In this document: positions 1-9,476 of the stretch, one piece after another
How the letters are laid out: every line of letters begins with the position of its first letter
Numbering within the stretch: the stretch's first letter is position 1
DNA from: Metarhizium brunneum
Lineage: Eukaryota; Ascomycota; Sordariomycetes; Hypocreales; Clavicipitaceae
Assembly: GCF_013426205.1 (NCBI RefSeq)
Contig: NC_089427.1
Coordinates: 1,426,001 to 1,490,000 of the forward strand
Direction of reading: 5' to 3'
Length of the DNA stretch: 64,000 nucleotides
Position numbers and translations under genes: made by a program
The notes under the pieces: model-generated
The model's input: the letters and a program-made list of their open reading frames with translations, nothing else
What the model was told of the DNA's origin: nothing
Databases searched by the model: none

Positions 1-1835
1 TGACAGCTCCCTGGTCAGCTCGAGGCTGTCAAAAGTCTACTTGGTAGTTGCACTTGCGATTATTCTTATTCAGAGCTGCACAATGATGGAACGTTTATTT
101 TTGGATTACAAAGTTACGACCTCAGCCATAGCGACTCTTGAGGGCATCAACTAGAAGCCCGAGGTGATGATGAATTATCTCCGGTCCCGATGGGTCGCGC
201 TTCGGCCGGCGTCCCGTGGGGGCTCACGCCGGGCCATCGTCCGAAGAAGTAGTGAGGTAGACGGGGTCAACATATGCCGCACAGCTTGAGGGGATGGGGC
301 CATACATTCGGGCTTAAGGAGTTGATATCGGCCCAAATGATGCTCACGGCGAGATGTTGGCCAGTGCTCCTCTATGACAAAGCATTATGGGGTGTTGGCA
401 ATGTTCATGTGGTTTAACTACCTAGGTGGTCGAATACGGATCGAGCCCTCAGTCTGTTAAGTCCGTTACAGGTCTGTATGACATGCCTCAAGGTTAAACG
501 TTGAGTGGATTGGTTGAATAGCACTCTCATTACCCGGAGAAGCACATTTACCGATCGTGTACTCCGTACTCCGTATCAAGAGCCTATTGCAACCTCACCA
601 ACATGGGTGTGGTATTGGACGGACCGTTGTGGTCCGGCAAGTGACTAATCACTACCCAGGTACCTAGGAAAGTGCCCAGCAACCCAGATAGTAGTAAGTA
701 TTGTGGCCCCAACGCGTACCAACAAGCCAGCCTCGTTTGGTGAGTGAGACGGCAAAAAAGTGATGGGGCCGTTGGCAAGAGAATGATAGACTCCACTGAT
801 GGCTTGCGCGGGCTGCAAGGTGAGCAGGACCAGAATCGAAAACCACTCGTTTCCCATGTCCACGGGATGGGTTTGGTCTGCAGCCCGTGGGTTCGTCTGC
901 GGCAGCCAATTCCTTTCACGACGAGACCGGGGCGTTGGGGTGCATTGCAGGTGCATATTTGGGGTTTTTCTTTGCTCCTTTTGGTTCATATCCTGATACG
1001 GCGGTGATCCGGGCGTCCCGCGGCTGGGACATGCATGTTTTGGAATGGATTGTGAAGCACTTCCATAACGCGCTGGACCCCTCGGTAGCAGCTTGGCATC
1101 CCATGTCTAAATGGCCGAATATCAATGTGTTGGTTCTCGCAAGCAAGGCCGACATACAATGGGGGCATTTGAACCTTTATGGACGCTTGTACGAGTAGAG
1201 CTAGGGCCAGCTCGGTCATGATGATGCAGCCACAGCAGAAACGTAGCCCTGGGGACGATGGGGCGTGGGGTGGAAAGCCAAAGATAGGGCCCCGCGCACG
1301 TAATGGTTTGTCATGTATGACTGACTGACTAAATAAAAGAACAAGTGATTTTCAGGGAAGGAACGAGACTGGAACTTGCCTTTGTGGCTTCGTGATAGTC
1401 CTCCGGTTGAGTGCTCAGGTCTCCCAGGTGTCAACTGGTCATGCTTGCAAATGCTGCGTTAATGCTCCCATGCGTCTCTGCTACACGCCACAATTGAACC
1501 TGAAAGATTCAATGTTGACGGCCCTCTGAAGCTAGCTTTTTGAAAACGGCCGTGCCGGGCCCTGATGACGATGATTCTACCGCCCCGCCAATCACTGTTT
1601 CCTCCCTGCCCGCTTTTCCGGGTCACGCCAAACTTCTCGAGCGTCAGTTTGCTGTAACAACAAGCTTCGCCTTCCAATCTCTCGACCCCGTTATAATTCT
1701 CTCATCTGCCACACCTCTCTTCCTCCGGCCCTGATCTTGTTCTCCTTTCTCCCTTAAACCACCTCCGTCTGCACCTCCGTCTCCAGCTTCCTCTCGAGAT
1801 ATTTCCACTCCATACAATATCCCAACAACGCCATC
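1..1835. other. Left-edge intergenic region, no supportable gene
   Basis: I see no open frame here with recognisable protein character. Short frames overlap each other on both strands and lack conserved motifs. Two overlapping copies of TACTCCGTA lie at 560-575. From about 1680 to 1835 the + strand becomes pyrimidine-rich, as is typical of fungal transcription starts and 5' leaders, and this probably belongs to the 6-phosphogluconate dehydrogenase transcript. Confidence 0.5.
560..575. repeat. Two overlapping TACTCCGTA motifs
   Basis: Direct reading shows TACTCCGTA at 560-568 and again at 567-575. The same 9-mer, or its reverse complement TACGGAGTA, also starts at 36130, 39788, 39830, 45814, 52623, 58192, 58832 and 63003. 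All copies lie outside the coding exons annotated here. Function unknown. Confidence 0.9.
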
Positions 1836-4288
1836 ATGTCCGGCCCCGTGTAAGTGCTGCCTCATCTACAACCCCTCCATCCAACGTCTGGTTGCTCCTG
1901 CTGTTACCCCACCACCCCGCCCCAGAGTGTGCTGTCTTGCTGTGACCTCTCAATTCCGCGCATATTTTCGCACCTCGATGGCTGTTATCGCGGGACCTGT
2001 TTTGGTGTTTATTTTTGCGTCGTCATAACCCAGCGTCGGAGCCCGTTGACTCTCCTTGTTGACACCCTGCTCATGGTCTTGGGACAGCGCTCGCCTCGCG
2101 AATCTCAAGCTTGGCGGCGGCGAGCAACCTCGCCAACCCTTCCAGCCCACCTCAACCTCTCCGTCCATCCAAGCTTCGGGAAGTGCTGACAATGTTTCAA
2201 GCGCTGATTTGGGCCTCATCGGCCTTGCTGTCATGTAAGTTTGTGCCCTCGTCAGATCGAACAATGCCCCGGGCCGTGCGGCACCGGCTGACAGCCTGTA
2301 ACAGGGGACAGAACCTCATCATGAACATGGCCGACCACGGCTTCACCATCTGCGCCTTCAACCGAACTGTCTCCAAGGTCGACCGATTCTTGGAAAATGA
2401 GGCCAAGGGCAAATCCATTGTTGGTGCTCACAGTGTTGAGGAGTTTGTAAGCAAGCTCAAGTCTCCTCGCCGTGTCATGCTGCTCGTTCAGGCCGGCCAG
2501 GCTGTCGATGACTGGATTGAGAAGCTTCTCCCCCTCCTCTCAAAGGGCGACATCATTATTGATGGTGGTAACTCTCACTTCCCTGACTCCAACCGCCGTA
2601 CCAAGTACCTGGCCAGCAAGGGCCTCCGATTCGTCGGATCCGGTGTATCCGGTGGTGAGGAGGGCGCCCGATACGGTCCCTCTCTGATGCCTGGTGGTGA
2701 CGAGGAGGCGTGGCCTCACATCAAAGACATCTTCCAGGGCATCGCTGCCAAGAGTGATGGTGAACCCTGCTGTGAATGGGTCGGAGACGAGGGTGCTGGT
2801 CACTACGTCAAGATGGTCCACAACGGTATCGAGTATGGTGACATGCAGCTGATTTGCGAGGTATGTTCCCAAGAATCCTCCTCAAATTAACGCAACGCAG
2901 CCTTGAATCCAGGGACTTTTACGCTGCACTTAATAACTAAGCGTCTTTAAAATATATAATGTTCATCCTATTTTTAGAGGAGAAAAGCGTTATATAATAC
3001 GAGAACCGCCTGGTGGTGTATAACATTGACTTGACCTAATCGATTCTTGGTGTCGAAACTGTGCAAGAGAAATAAAAGATCTCTAGCATAGTTTTAACAC
3101 TAAAAATTAATTAGGGTCAACTTAGTATTATATACCAGGCGGTTTCAGTACGCTCTTCTCCTCCAAAAAAATAACTTTAATATCTTATACTTTAAAGACA
3201 CTTAACTATCAAGTGCAGCGCAAAACTCTCTGAATTGAAGGCTGCGGACCCAATCAACTCACCAGTATGAGAACCTTGACTAACCTGAACTTCTAGGCCT
3301 ACGACATCATGAAGCGTGGTCTTGGCCTTTCCAACAAGGAGATGGGTGATGTCTTCACAAAGTGGAACAAGGGTGTTTTGGACTCTTTCCTGATCGAGAT
3401 TACCCGTGACATCATGTACTTCAATGATGACGATGGCAAGCCTCTTGTTGAGAAGATTCTTGACCAGGCCGGCCAGAAGGGCACTGGCAAGTGGACTGCG
3501 GTCAATGCGTTGGATTTGGGCATGCCCGTCACTTTGATTGCTGAGGCTGTCTTGGCTCGTTGTCTGTCTGCCATCAAGCCAGAGCGTGTTGAGGCTTCCA
3601 CCAAGCTGCAGTATGTCTCGCGCAGCAGCGGCAAGTTTGAAGGCAACAAGGAGCAATTCCTTGAAGACCTCGAGCAGGCTTTGTATGCTTCCAAGATTAT
3701 TTCTTACGCCCAGGGCTTTATGCTGATGCAGGAGGTACGGATCTCCTTTCCTGCCCCCCAAACCCCATCCTCGCTGCCTTGTCTTTCCTTTGTACTCCAA
3801 ATTACAGTGTCGAGTGCCATACTAACAAAAATTGTTCTTACAACCAGGCCGCCAGAGACTTTGGCTGGAAGCTCAACAAACCCTCCATTGCTCTCATGTG
3901 GCGTGGTGGCTGCATCATCCGCTCCGTCTTCTTGAAGGACATCACAGCCGCCTACCGCAAGAACCCCGAACTTAAGAACCTACTCTTTGACGACTTCTTC
4001 AACAAGGCCATCCACAAGGCCCAGCCAGGCTGGAGAGATGTTGTTTCCAAGGCTGCTGAGCTTGGTATCCCTACTCCTGCCTTCTCCACTGCCCTGTCGT
4101 GGTTCGACGGCTACCGAACCAAGGACCTGCCTGCCAACCTCCTCCAGGCTCAGCGCGACTACTTCGGCGCTCACACTTTCCGTGTCAAGCCTGAAGCCGC
4201 CAATGACAAGTACCAGACTGGCAAGGACATTCACGTCAACTGGACCGGCCGTGGCGGCAACATCTCTGCCTCCACCTACCAGGCGTAA
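1836..4288 (+). CDS. gnd1: 6-phosphogluconate dehydrogenase, decarboxylating
   Basis: Oxidises 6-phosphogluconate to ribulose 5-phosphate plus CO2 and NADPH in the cytosolic pentose phosphate pathway. Exons read as 1836-1849, 2202-2234, 2305-2860, 3297-3734 and 3848-4288, giving 493 aa, the normal family length. The N-terminal Rossmann fold shows [11 protein letters not shown] and the NADP-binding NRT. The family signature [18 protein letters not shown] and the catalytic stretch [14 protein letters not shown] follow. The all-helical C-terminal domain ends in [16 protein letters not shown]. The start is the first ATG after the pyrimidine-rich leader (MSGPV), split from ADLGLIG by a 352-nt first intron. 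Intron 3 is unusually long at 436 nt because it holds a 351-nt inverted-repeat element; without it the intron would be about 85 nt. All splice junctions restore the conserved reading frame. Confidence 0.96.
2896..3246. mobile_element. MITE-like inverted-repeat element inside intron 3 of gnd1
   Basis: The sequence begins CGCAGCCTT and ends AAGGCTGCG. The roughly 130-140 nt at each end are imperfect inverted copies of one another: both arms carry GCTGCACTT, TGTCTTTAAA/CGTCTTTAAA, GGAGGAGAA/AGAGGAGAA, ACCGCCTGG and TTGACC(C)TA in the same order. The interior is AT-rich and non-coding. It lies entirely within an intron, so the host gene stays intact. Many differences between arms are A/G or C/T transitions, compatible with repeat-induced point mutation. 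No clear target-site duplication is visible at the edges, so the exact ends and the superfamily are uncertain. No second copy was noticed in this window. Confidence 0.8.
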
Positions 4289-4671
4289 AATTTGTACTGA
4301 GAGTGAGGTGTGAAGGGACATAAAGATACAATATGAATTCATTGGGGGCGTACACTAGTTTTTTTGCCGGGAAACTGATGCAAATGTGAATTATGCTTAA
4401 TACAAGATGGATCCGTGGCGGGACTCATGGTTCCGTAACAAGCAGTCGTCGCCTTGCGGCGCCATGAGAGCACCGGACTCTCCCAAAGAAAAAGGATAAA
4501 AAAGCAGGCTACAATACAAAACCGTATCTTTAAAATTCATCATTTGGCTCCTCAATTGCCACTATAGTATTGACCACTAAGATGTCTGGTGTTTTTGAGT
4601 GGAAGAACATGCGAGACCTGGAGAGACCGCAAGAGACGGATCCACCCTATCCGACTAGCACGGTCACTGTG

Positions 4672-4849
4672 ATTGGCCAAACGCCATCCAGCCTCGTCGC
4701 GAGCAAATTTGGGCCCGCGCCGCGCAAGGAACAACGAGCAAGCAAGCACCTTTAACAACTCCATCCATCACAGTCCATCACGAGCGATTGCGCCGCCCAA
4801 TCAGGCCCATCACCAATCATCAACTGGGTTTGTCGCCGCCCTGGATTGG
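4672..4849. promoter_or_regulatory. Cluster of CCAAT pentamers upstream of ssr4
   Basis: CCAAT or its complement occurs at 4672-4676, 4797-4801, 4813-4817 and 4845-4849, within 320 nt of the ssr4 start. CCAAT boxes are bound by the HAP/CBC complex in filamentous fungi. Function at this site is inferred from motif clustering only. Confidence 0.4.
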
Positions 4850-4972
4850 TTGGACGCAATACCCTTTGACACGCTCAATCCATCGAATTTCATTGAATTT
4901 CTCCAGGGCTTCAGCACGCGGGAGGACCTCGATTGATTTACCACACGAAGGAGACTGGGCCTTCATTCAAAG

Positions 4973-5831
4973 ATGGCGCAACCAGATCCTAGCCACACCG
5001 TCCCCCAGGACCTGGTGAGCTCTCATCATGCGTTACGATTTCGACAATGTTGACTCTCTGCTAATTCGTTCCCAGATGCCCCATGTCCACCTCGTCTCCT
5101 CTTATCGATATCCGACGATGCCTCGAATCGACATGAACGAGGTCGCAAAGTGGCTCATGACTGCCCCTCAGATTGCCAGGGACCGCGCTCCGTTCTTCTG
5201 GACATATCTTGATAAACCTGCCGATGGCACAATTCTGTTGGCTTGGCAGCCTCTTCAGCGACTGGGGACAAACTTTGCGACGGACGGTTTCGTTTGGGCA
5301 CCACCGGAGCAGGTCTACAAGCATGACTTGGGCAATGGCTTGGTACACACGACAGCGCCTACCTATGGACAGTGTTCGTATGCTAACTTACTTTGATGGC
5401 AGATACTGGAAATTTACTACCTCAAGGCTGGGTACATACCCGGCGAGCAGTTTGCGCTTCACACCCGACGACGATTCCGACTTGTACCTACTCCGGGTCA
5501 CCCCAACCCTCCTCCGCTTGACATGAGCCTCTTCATCGTCCACTACGGTCCCTCAGAGCAGAATGATCGCGTTCCAGCAAGCATGGTTCCCTATGATGAA
5601 CGCGTCAATGCCATCATGCAACAGCGACACTTCCTCCTTCGGGGTGGCCAGATTCGACGAAAAGAATTCATGCTCTCCGATCGTGTCAACTGGCCGTCGC
5701 TTCCTGAGCTGACTCGGCAACAAATGGGCCCGCAAATGGCGCCCAGAGGAGTTCCTCAGCAAATGGCATACCCTCCTCAGCCGGTACCCGGTCCCCCGGC
5801 TAAGCGCGCGAGACATTCACAGAGTCAAAGC

Positions 5832-5869
<38 letters not shown>

Positions 5870-7415
5870 ACAACATCAGCAGCAGCAACAACACCAGCAG
5901 CAGCAGCCTGCAGTGCCAGGCATGAACCCCATGGATTCTGCCTTTGATGACGAGGAGGATATCTCAAGGGGTGACATGTTTGATCATTTGACTCCCAGGG
6001 AGATCTCTCTGCACCGCTATCAGCAAAATCACGAATGGATGGAGGAGATTCTCTCGTCAGCCTACAGGATAGGTCAGATCCAGCCATCCGACCTGAACCT
6101 TGGGCTCAAGGGCGAGCTGGCATCTCTGACTGAAGGTATATTTACTGCCCAAGGAGGCGATGTTTTCACACAGTCTCCAGAAAAGCCATATGTTGGTCGT
6201 CTGGATTCAGGATTGGCAGACGAGTTCCGAAAACGAGTGAGCAAACATGTCGAATCTACTGAATCGGAAATCAAGAAACTGCAAGAAGAGCACGCCGAGC
6301 TCATGGCAAGCTTCAAGCAAAATTCAGCTCTGAAAATCAAGGAGAAACAAATTCGCTCTATTCCGGACCCTCCTGTCCCCGAGATATTCAAAGCGGAGGA
6401 CCGCTCGGACAACGTGGAAGAGCAGCGGGCACCGACATTACAGCCGGGAAAGACGCCATTTGATGCTATACTCAAAGATGTGGAGGCATCTATAGGACGC
6501 AAGATTGACATTCATCCCGTTGTCAAGAGAGTTCAGGACGGCGGGTACCAAGCTCCAGCTCCCAAGCCACCCACGCCCATACCCACGACCCAGATGTCCC
6601 GGCAACCGTCGCAATCGGGCTCACAGAATAGTGGCCTGATGATGGGTGATTCGGACATGGAAATGGGAGGCACTGCAGCAGGCCTACTGGACCAAATGCA
6701 TACTGGATTCTCATCTACGTCAACCCCGGTCAACAACTTCCCGACGCCTCAGGCCCAAGTGTCCGCAGCGCAGTCGAATGCCCCAACACCGTCCAATGCT
6801 CATAACATGCCCTCTCCGGCACCGGCTCTCCCAACAGTACCAGAGGCAAGTCCGGGATTATCGCAGCCTTCTCACTCACAACCAGCAGGCGACGTTGACA
6901 TGTCTGGAATGGGGGCTCACTCCAAGGCGCAGGGCGGCTCGGCGGCAGATCAGGGAACTGACAGTGGTGATTGGGTTGTGGTGCCAAAGGGCGGTGCATC
7001 TCCAGATGCCAATGGCCCGCCATCTGCGATCTCGAGTGCTGCTGCCGTGACTGCTACTACTACTGCTGCTGTGCCCGCCGCCGCTCCAACCGTTACAGCC
7101 GAGGCGAGCACCGGACTGGCTGCGCAACAAAAGCTGGCGCCGGTTCCTACGAAGCCTATATCCGCAGCCGCCACCCCGGCAGTTACGGATGGTGGTTCCG
7201 CCTCGTTCGACCAAAACGACTTCAGCTCACTAGGTGACCTGGATACCGCAGGCGATGCTATGGCGGGCTACGATGCCCCTGATCTGGATGGCTCGGCCGG
7301 GGGGCTTGGTGAGGATTTAGACTTGCAGATGGACATGGATGACTCTGCATTTGGCGACGCCTTTCACGTAGACGCCTCAGGCACACCGGGCGATGCTCAT
7401 AATCAGGACCTGTAG
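4973..7415 (+). CDS. ssr4: SWI/SNF and RSC complex subunit Ssr4 homologue (DUF1750 family)
   Basis: Likely subunit of the fungal SWI/SNF and RSC nucleosome-remodelling complexes, nuclear. Exons 4973-5014, 5076-5342 and 5403-7415, all in phase 0, give 773 aa. The first about 230 residues are the conserved globular part, with IARDRAPFFWTYLDKP, GYIPGEQFALHTRRRFRLVP and ASMVPYDERVNAIMQQRHFL, which I recognise as the Ssr4/DUF1750 domain. A polyglutamine tract with interspersed His follows (5832-5906), then a predicted helical segment rich in E/K/Q around KLQEEHAEL, and a long Pro/Ser/Ala-rich, probably disordered tail ending in an acidic stretch (DLDLQMDMDDSAFGDAF). The start ATG GCG CAA (MAQPDPS) is the first in frame, and exon 1 is only 14 codons. 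The family assignment is from remembered motifs. Confidence 0.8.
5832..5906 (+). repeat. CAG/CAA polyglutamine-coding tract in ssr4
   Basis: About 25 consecutive codons, almost all CAG or CAA with a few CAT/CAC (His). The mixture of synonymous codons suggests it is kept at protein level rather than being a pure slippage array. It separates the folded domain from the low-complexity tail. Confidence 0.9.
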
Positions 7416-8372
7416 ACGTACGGTCTCAGAAGGATGAATGGCTCGATGCTGGGAGATTCTTGAAAGAATCATAAAACGGAGAATGGCGTGATGTCTGTTG
7501 CCGCAGACCTGGTAATTGGCCGGTGTATGTCCTTTTTTTTTTTGGTTCCCCTTTCTCTCTGTTTTTGTTTAATATCTTGTTTGCTAGGTAGACCGGGTTT
7601 AGGTGTAAATGGGATTAGCATGTTCGTTGCATTTGACACGGCTGTACGACGGTGTGAATTTTTAGCTTGGCTTGAAAAGAAGGAACAGATTATGACGCCG
7701 TGAGATACTGGATGAAACTGTCGCCAAGAACGACCTTTTGCCCTGGTCATGGAGCACTGCCCCGTGGTCGTCTGAACGGCTCTTGCTGAAGCTGTTTGAT
7801 CGTCCCATCTGTTGCAGATTCTCAGCCACAGAGGTCATCTTAGATGATGCTGCGCTTGAGGTGACACAACCGCATTTCCTTGGCGAGAAAAACTTCGGCA
7901 CTCGGAAAATTCCTCAAATGCAATGCGTGATGGGTCATTTCCCCGCGTTGCGTGTCAACAGCGGCGCTTTTCATCTAATCTATCTCCCGCCGCGCAGTTT
8001 CACTTTATCTTCTCACTTTGGTTGCCCCTGTATCAGCTTCTTAATGCTAGTCTCTGGCTCACATTCCCGTTTCATCATCAACTTTAAGTGTGCTCCGCTG
8101 CCTGCAGGTCAAGCGTGGCAGTCGTGCGGGTGCATCAACTTGATGGTCTTGTTGGCGTCGCTCCAAACTGGGTGTGTCGCTGATCAAACTTCGGATATGG
8201 GCGTTTCCTCACCACGGGGTCTCGGGGACGGTTTGTAGTCGTGGTGTTTTTCTGGGGGGGTTGCCTAGACAAAAACCTTGGTATCGCCGTCGACATCTCT
8301 TCCTGCCATTTCCCTACTCTGTAGAAGTTCACGTTGATTACCTTGCTCTCCCAGTCCTTACCAATACTCACA
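7416..8372. other. Intergenic region between ssr4 and the Asn-rich secreted protein gene
   Basis: A T-rich stretch with a run of T at about 7531-7541 fits the 3' end of ssr4. The remainder holds no frame with recognisable protein features and is presumed to be the promoter and 5' leader of the downstream gene. Confidence 0.4.
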
Positions 8373-9476
8373 ATGCGGTCCATCTTTCTACCTGTTCTGG
8401 CAGGTTGTGTCACGGCACAGTTTTCGTCGCCGTCAAAGGAATCGGCTCTAGAGCTCGACAAGCAGATTGATATCACATGGAATACGGCTGGGCTGGAGGA
8501 ACCGATCGCGATTAACCTGGTGCCGGCGGGTGTAGCAGGACGGACTGTCATTGCACAGCAGGTGGCTGGTTTGTCTGCCGAACCCTTTGAGATGATCTCA
8601 ACTAATGGCAATACAGTTGGCATTCAAAACAGTGGGCTGTTACAATGGGCACCTGATCTTTCCATTGCCGCTTTCCCCAGCTTCAACATGGTCATCGTCG
8701 ACTCCAAAGCCCGCGTTGTCGTATCAGAGGAGTTCACCATACTGTCCCTCGTACAGCAGCCTGCTATTGTGACGCGTCTCATTCCTATTGCCACGGATGT
8801 AGTGGCCACGGATAGCGAGGGAGTGGTGGCGACGCAGAGGGTGACGAGTACGAGCCAGATGCTGTTGCCGTTGCCTACTGAACCAATCAAGCTACACATG
8901 TCGGGGACGCAGGTAGTTGACGCGATGGTGACGGGCGTGAACGAACAGGCGCCCAAGCCCACGGAGGATGTGAATAAAGATGGCCAAAAGGAGGGACTGT
9001 TGCCGCTTCCCGGAGTTGAAGGCGAAGAAGAGCCGGTGGCAGGGTTGAAGCCTTTGCCCAATGTTTCAGAGTCGACGACCACGTCATCAGCTGAACCGGA
9101 GCAGACGGAGGCTAGGAAAGGAAGTGGCAATGGGGATGCGGCAGCGGCTGGTAAGAAAAATCAGGGTTCAAACAAGAATATGCAAGGAAAGCAAAAGGAG
9201 GGTGGCGGAAGCAAGAATAACGACAAGCAAGCAAACTCCGGAAATTCGGGGGCATCTAAATCTGGAGGCGGTAAGGACGGCAACAAGAGCAACAACAAAA
9301 ATATGGCCAACAACAACAACAACAGCAATAACAACAATAATAATAACAACAACAACAATAATAATAACAACAATAACAACAGCAATAACAGCAACAAGAG
9401 CAATAACAACAGCAATAACAACAACAATAACAAGGGCAAGATGCAGGTCTCTAAAGCCAAGAAGCCCATGGCATAA
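8373..9476 (+). CDS. Secreted protein with asparagine-rich C-terminus, possibly Kre9/KNH-like N-terminal domain
   Basis: Single-exon gene of 367 aa from the second in-frame ATG (MRSIFLPVLAGCVTAQF). That start gives a clean signal peptide likely cleaved after VTA; an earlier ATG at 8334 would add 13 residues and spoil it. Residues about 18-130 are mainly beta-like, with an IDITWNT motif near the N-terminus and a later LLQWAPDL. This resembles the Ig-like Kre9/KNH domain of fungal cell-wall proteins, but the match is loose. A Pro/Glu/Ser/Thr-rich stretch follows, then a Lys/Gly/Asn-rich tail with a nearly pure Asn run of about 40 residues. The protein ends basic (KAKKPMA), and I see no GPI-anchor signal. 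Likely extracellular or wall-associated; function unknown. Confidence 0.75.
   Translation: MRSIFLPVLAGCVTAQFSSPSKESALELDKQIDITWNTAGLEEPIAINLVPAGVAGRTVIAQQVAGLSAEPFEMISTNGNTVGIQNSGLLQWAPDLSIAAFPSFNMVIVDSKARVVVSEEFTILSLVQQPAIVTRLIPIATDVVATDSEGVVATQRVTSTSQMLLPLPTEPIKLHMSGTQVVDAMVTGVNEQAPKPTEDVNKDGQKEGLLPLPGVEGEEEPVAGLKPLPNVSESTTTSSAEPEQTEARKGSGNGDAAAAGKKNQGSNKNMQGKQKEGGGSKNNDKQANSGNSGASKSGGGKDGNKSNNKNMANNNNNSNNNNNNNNNNNNNNNNNNSNNSNKSNNNSNNNNNNKGKMQVSKAKKPMA
9308..9432 (+). repeat. AAC/AAT tract coding polyasparagine
   Basis: Roughly 40 codons of AAC or AAT interrupted by AGC (Ser) and AAG (Lys), at the 3' end of the secreted-protein gene. The opposite strand reads as an artefactual polyleucine frame. 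Such trinucleotide tracts change length easily. Confidence 0.95.

Noticed and set aside
9161..9469. Minus-strand frame coding a long polyleucine protein
   Set aside because: It is the exact complement of the polyasparagine tract of the secreted-protein gene on the plus strand; an artefact of AAC/AAT repeats.
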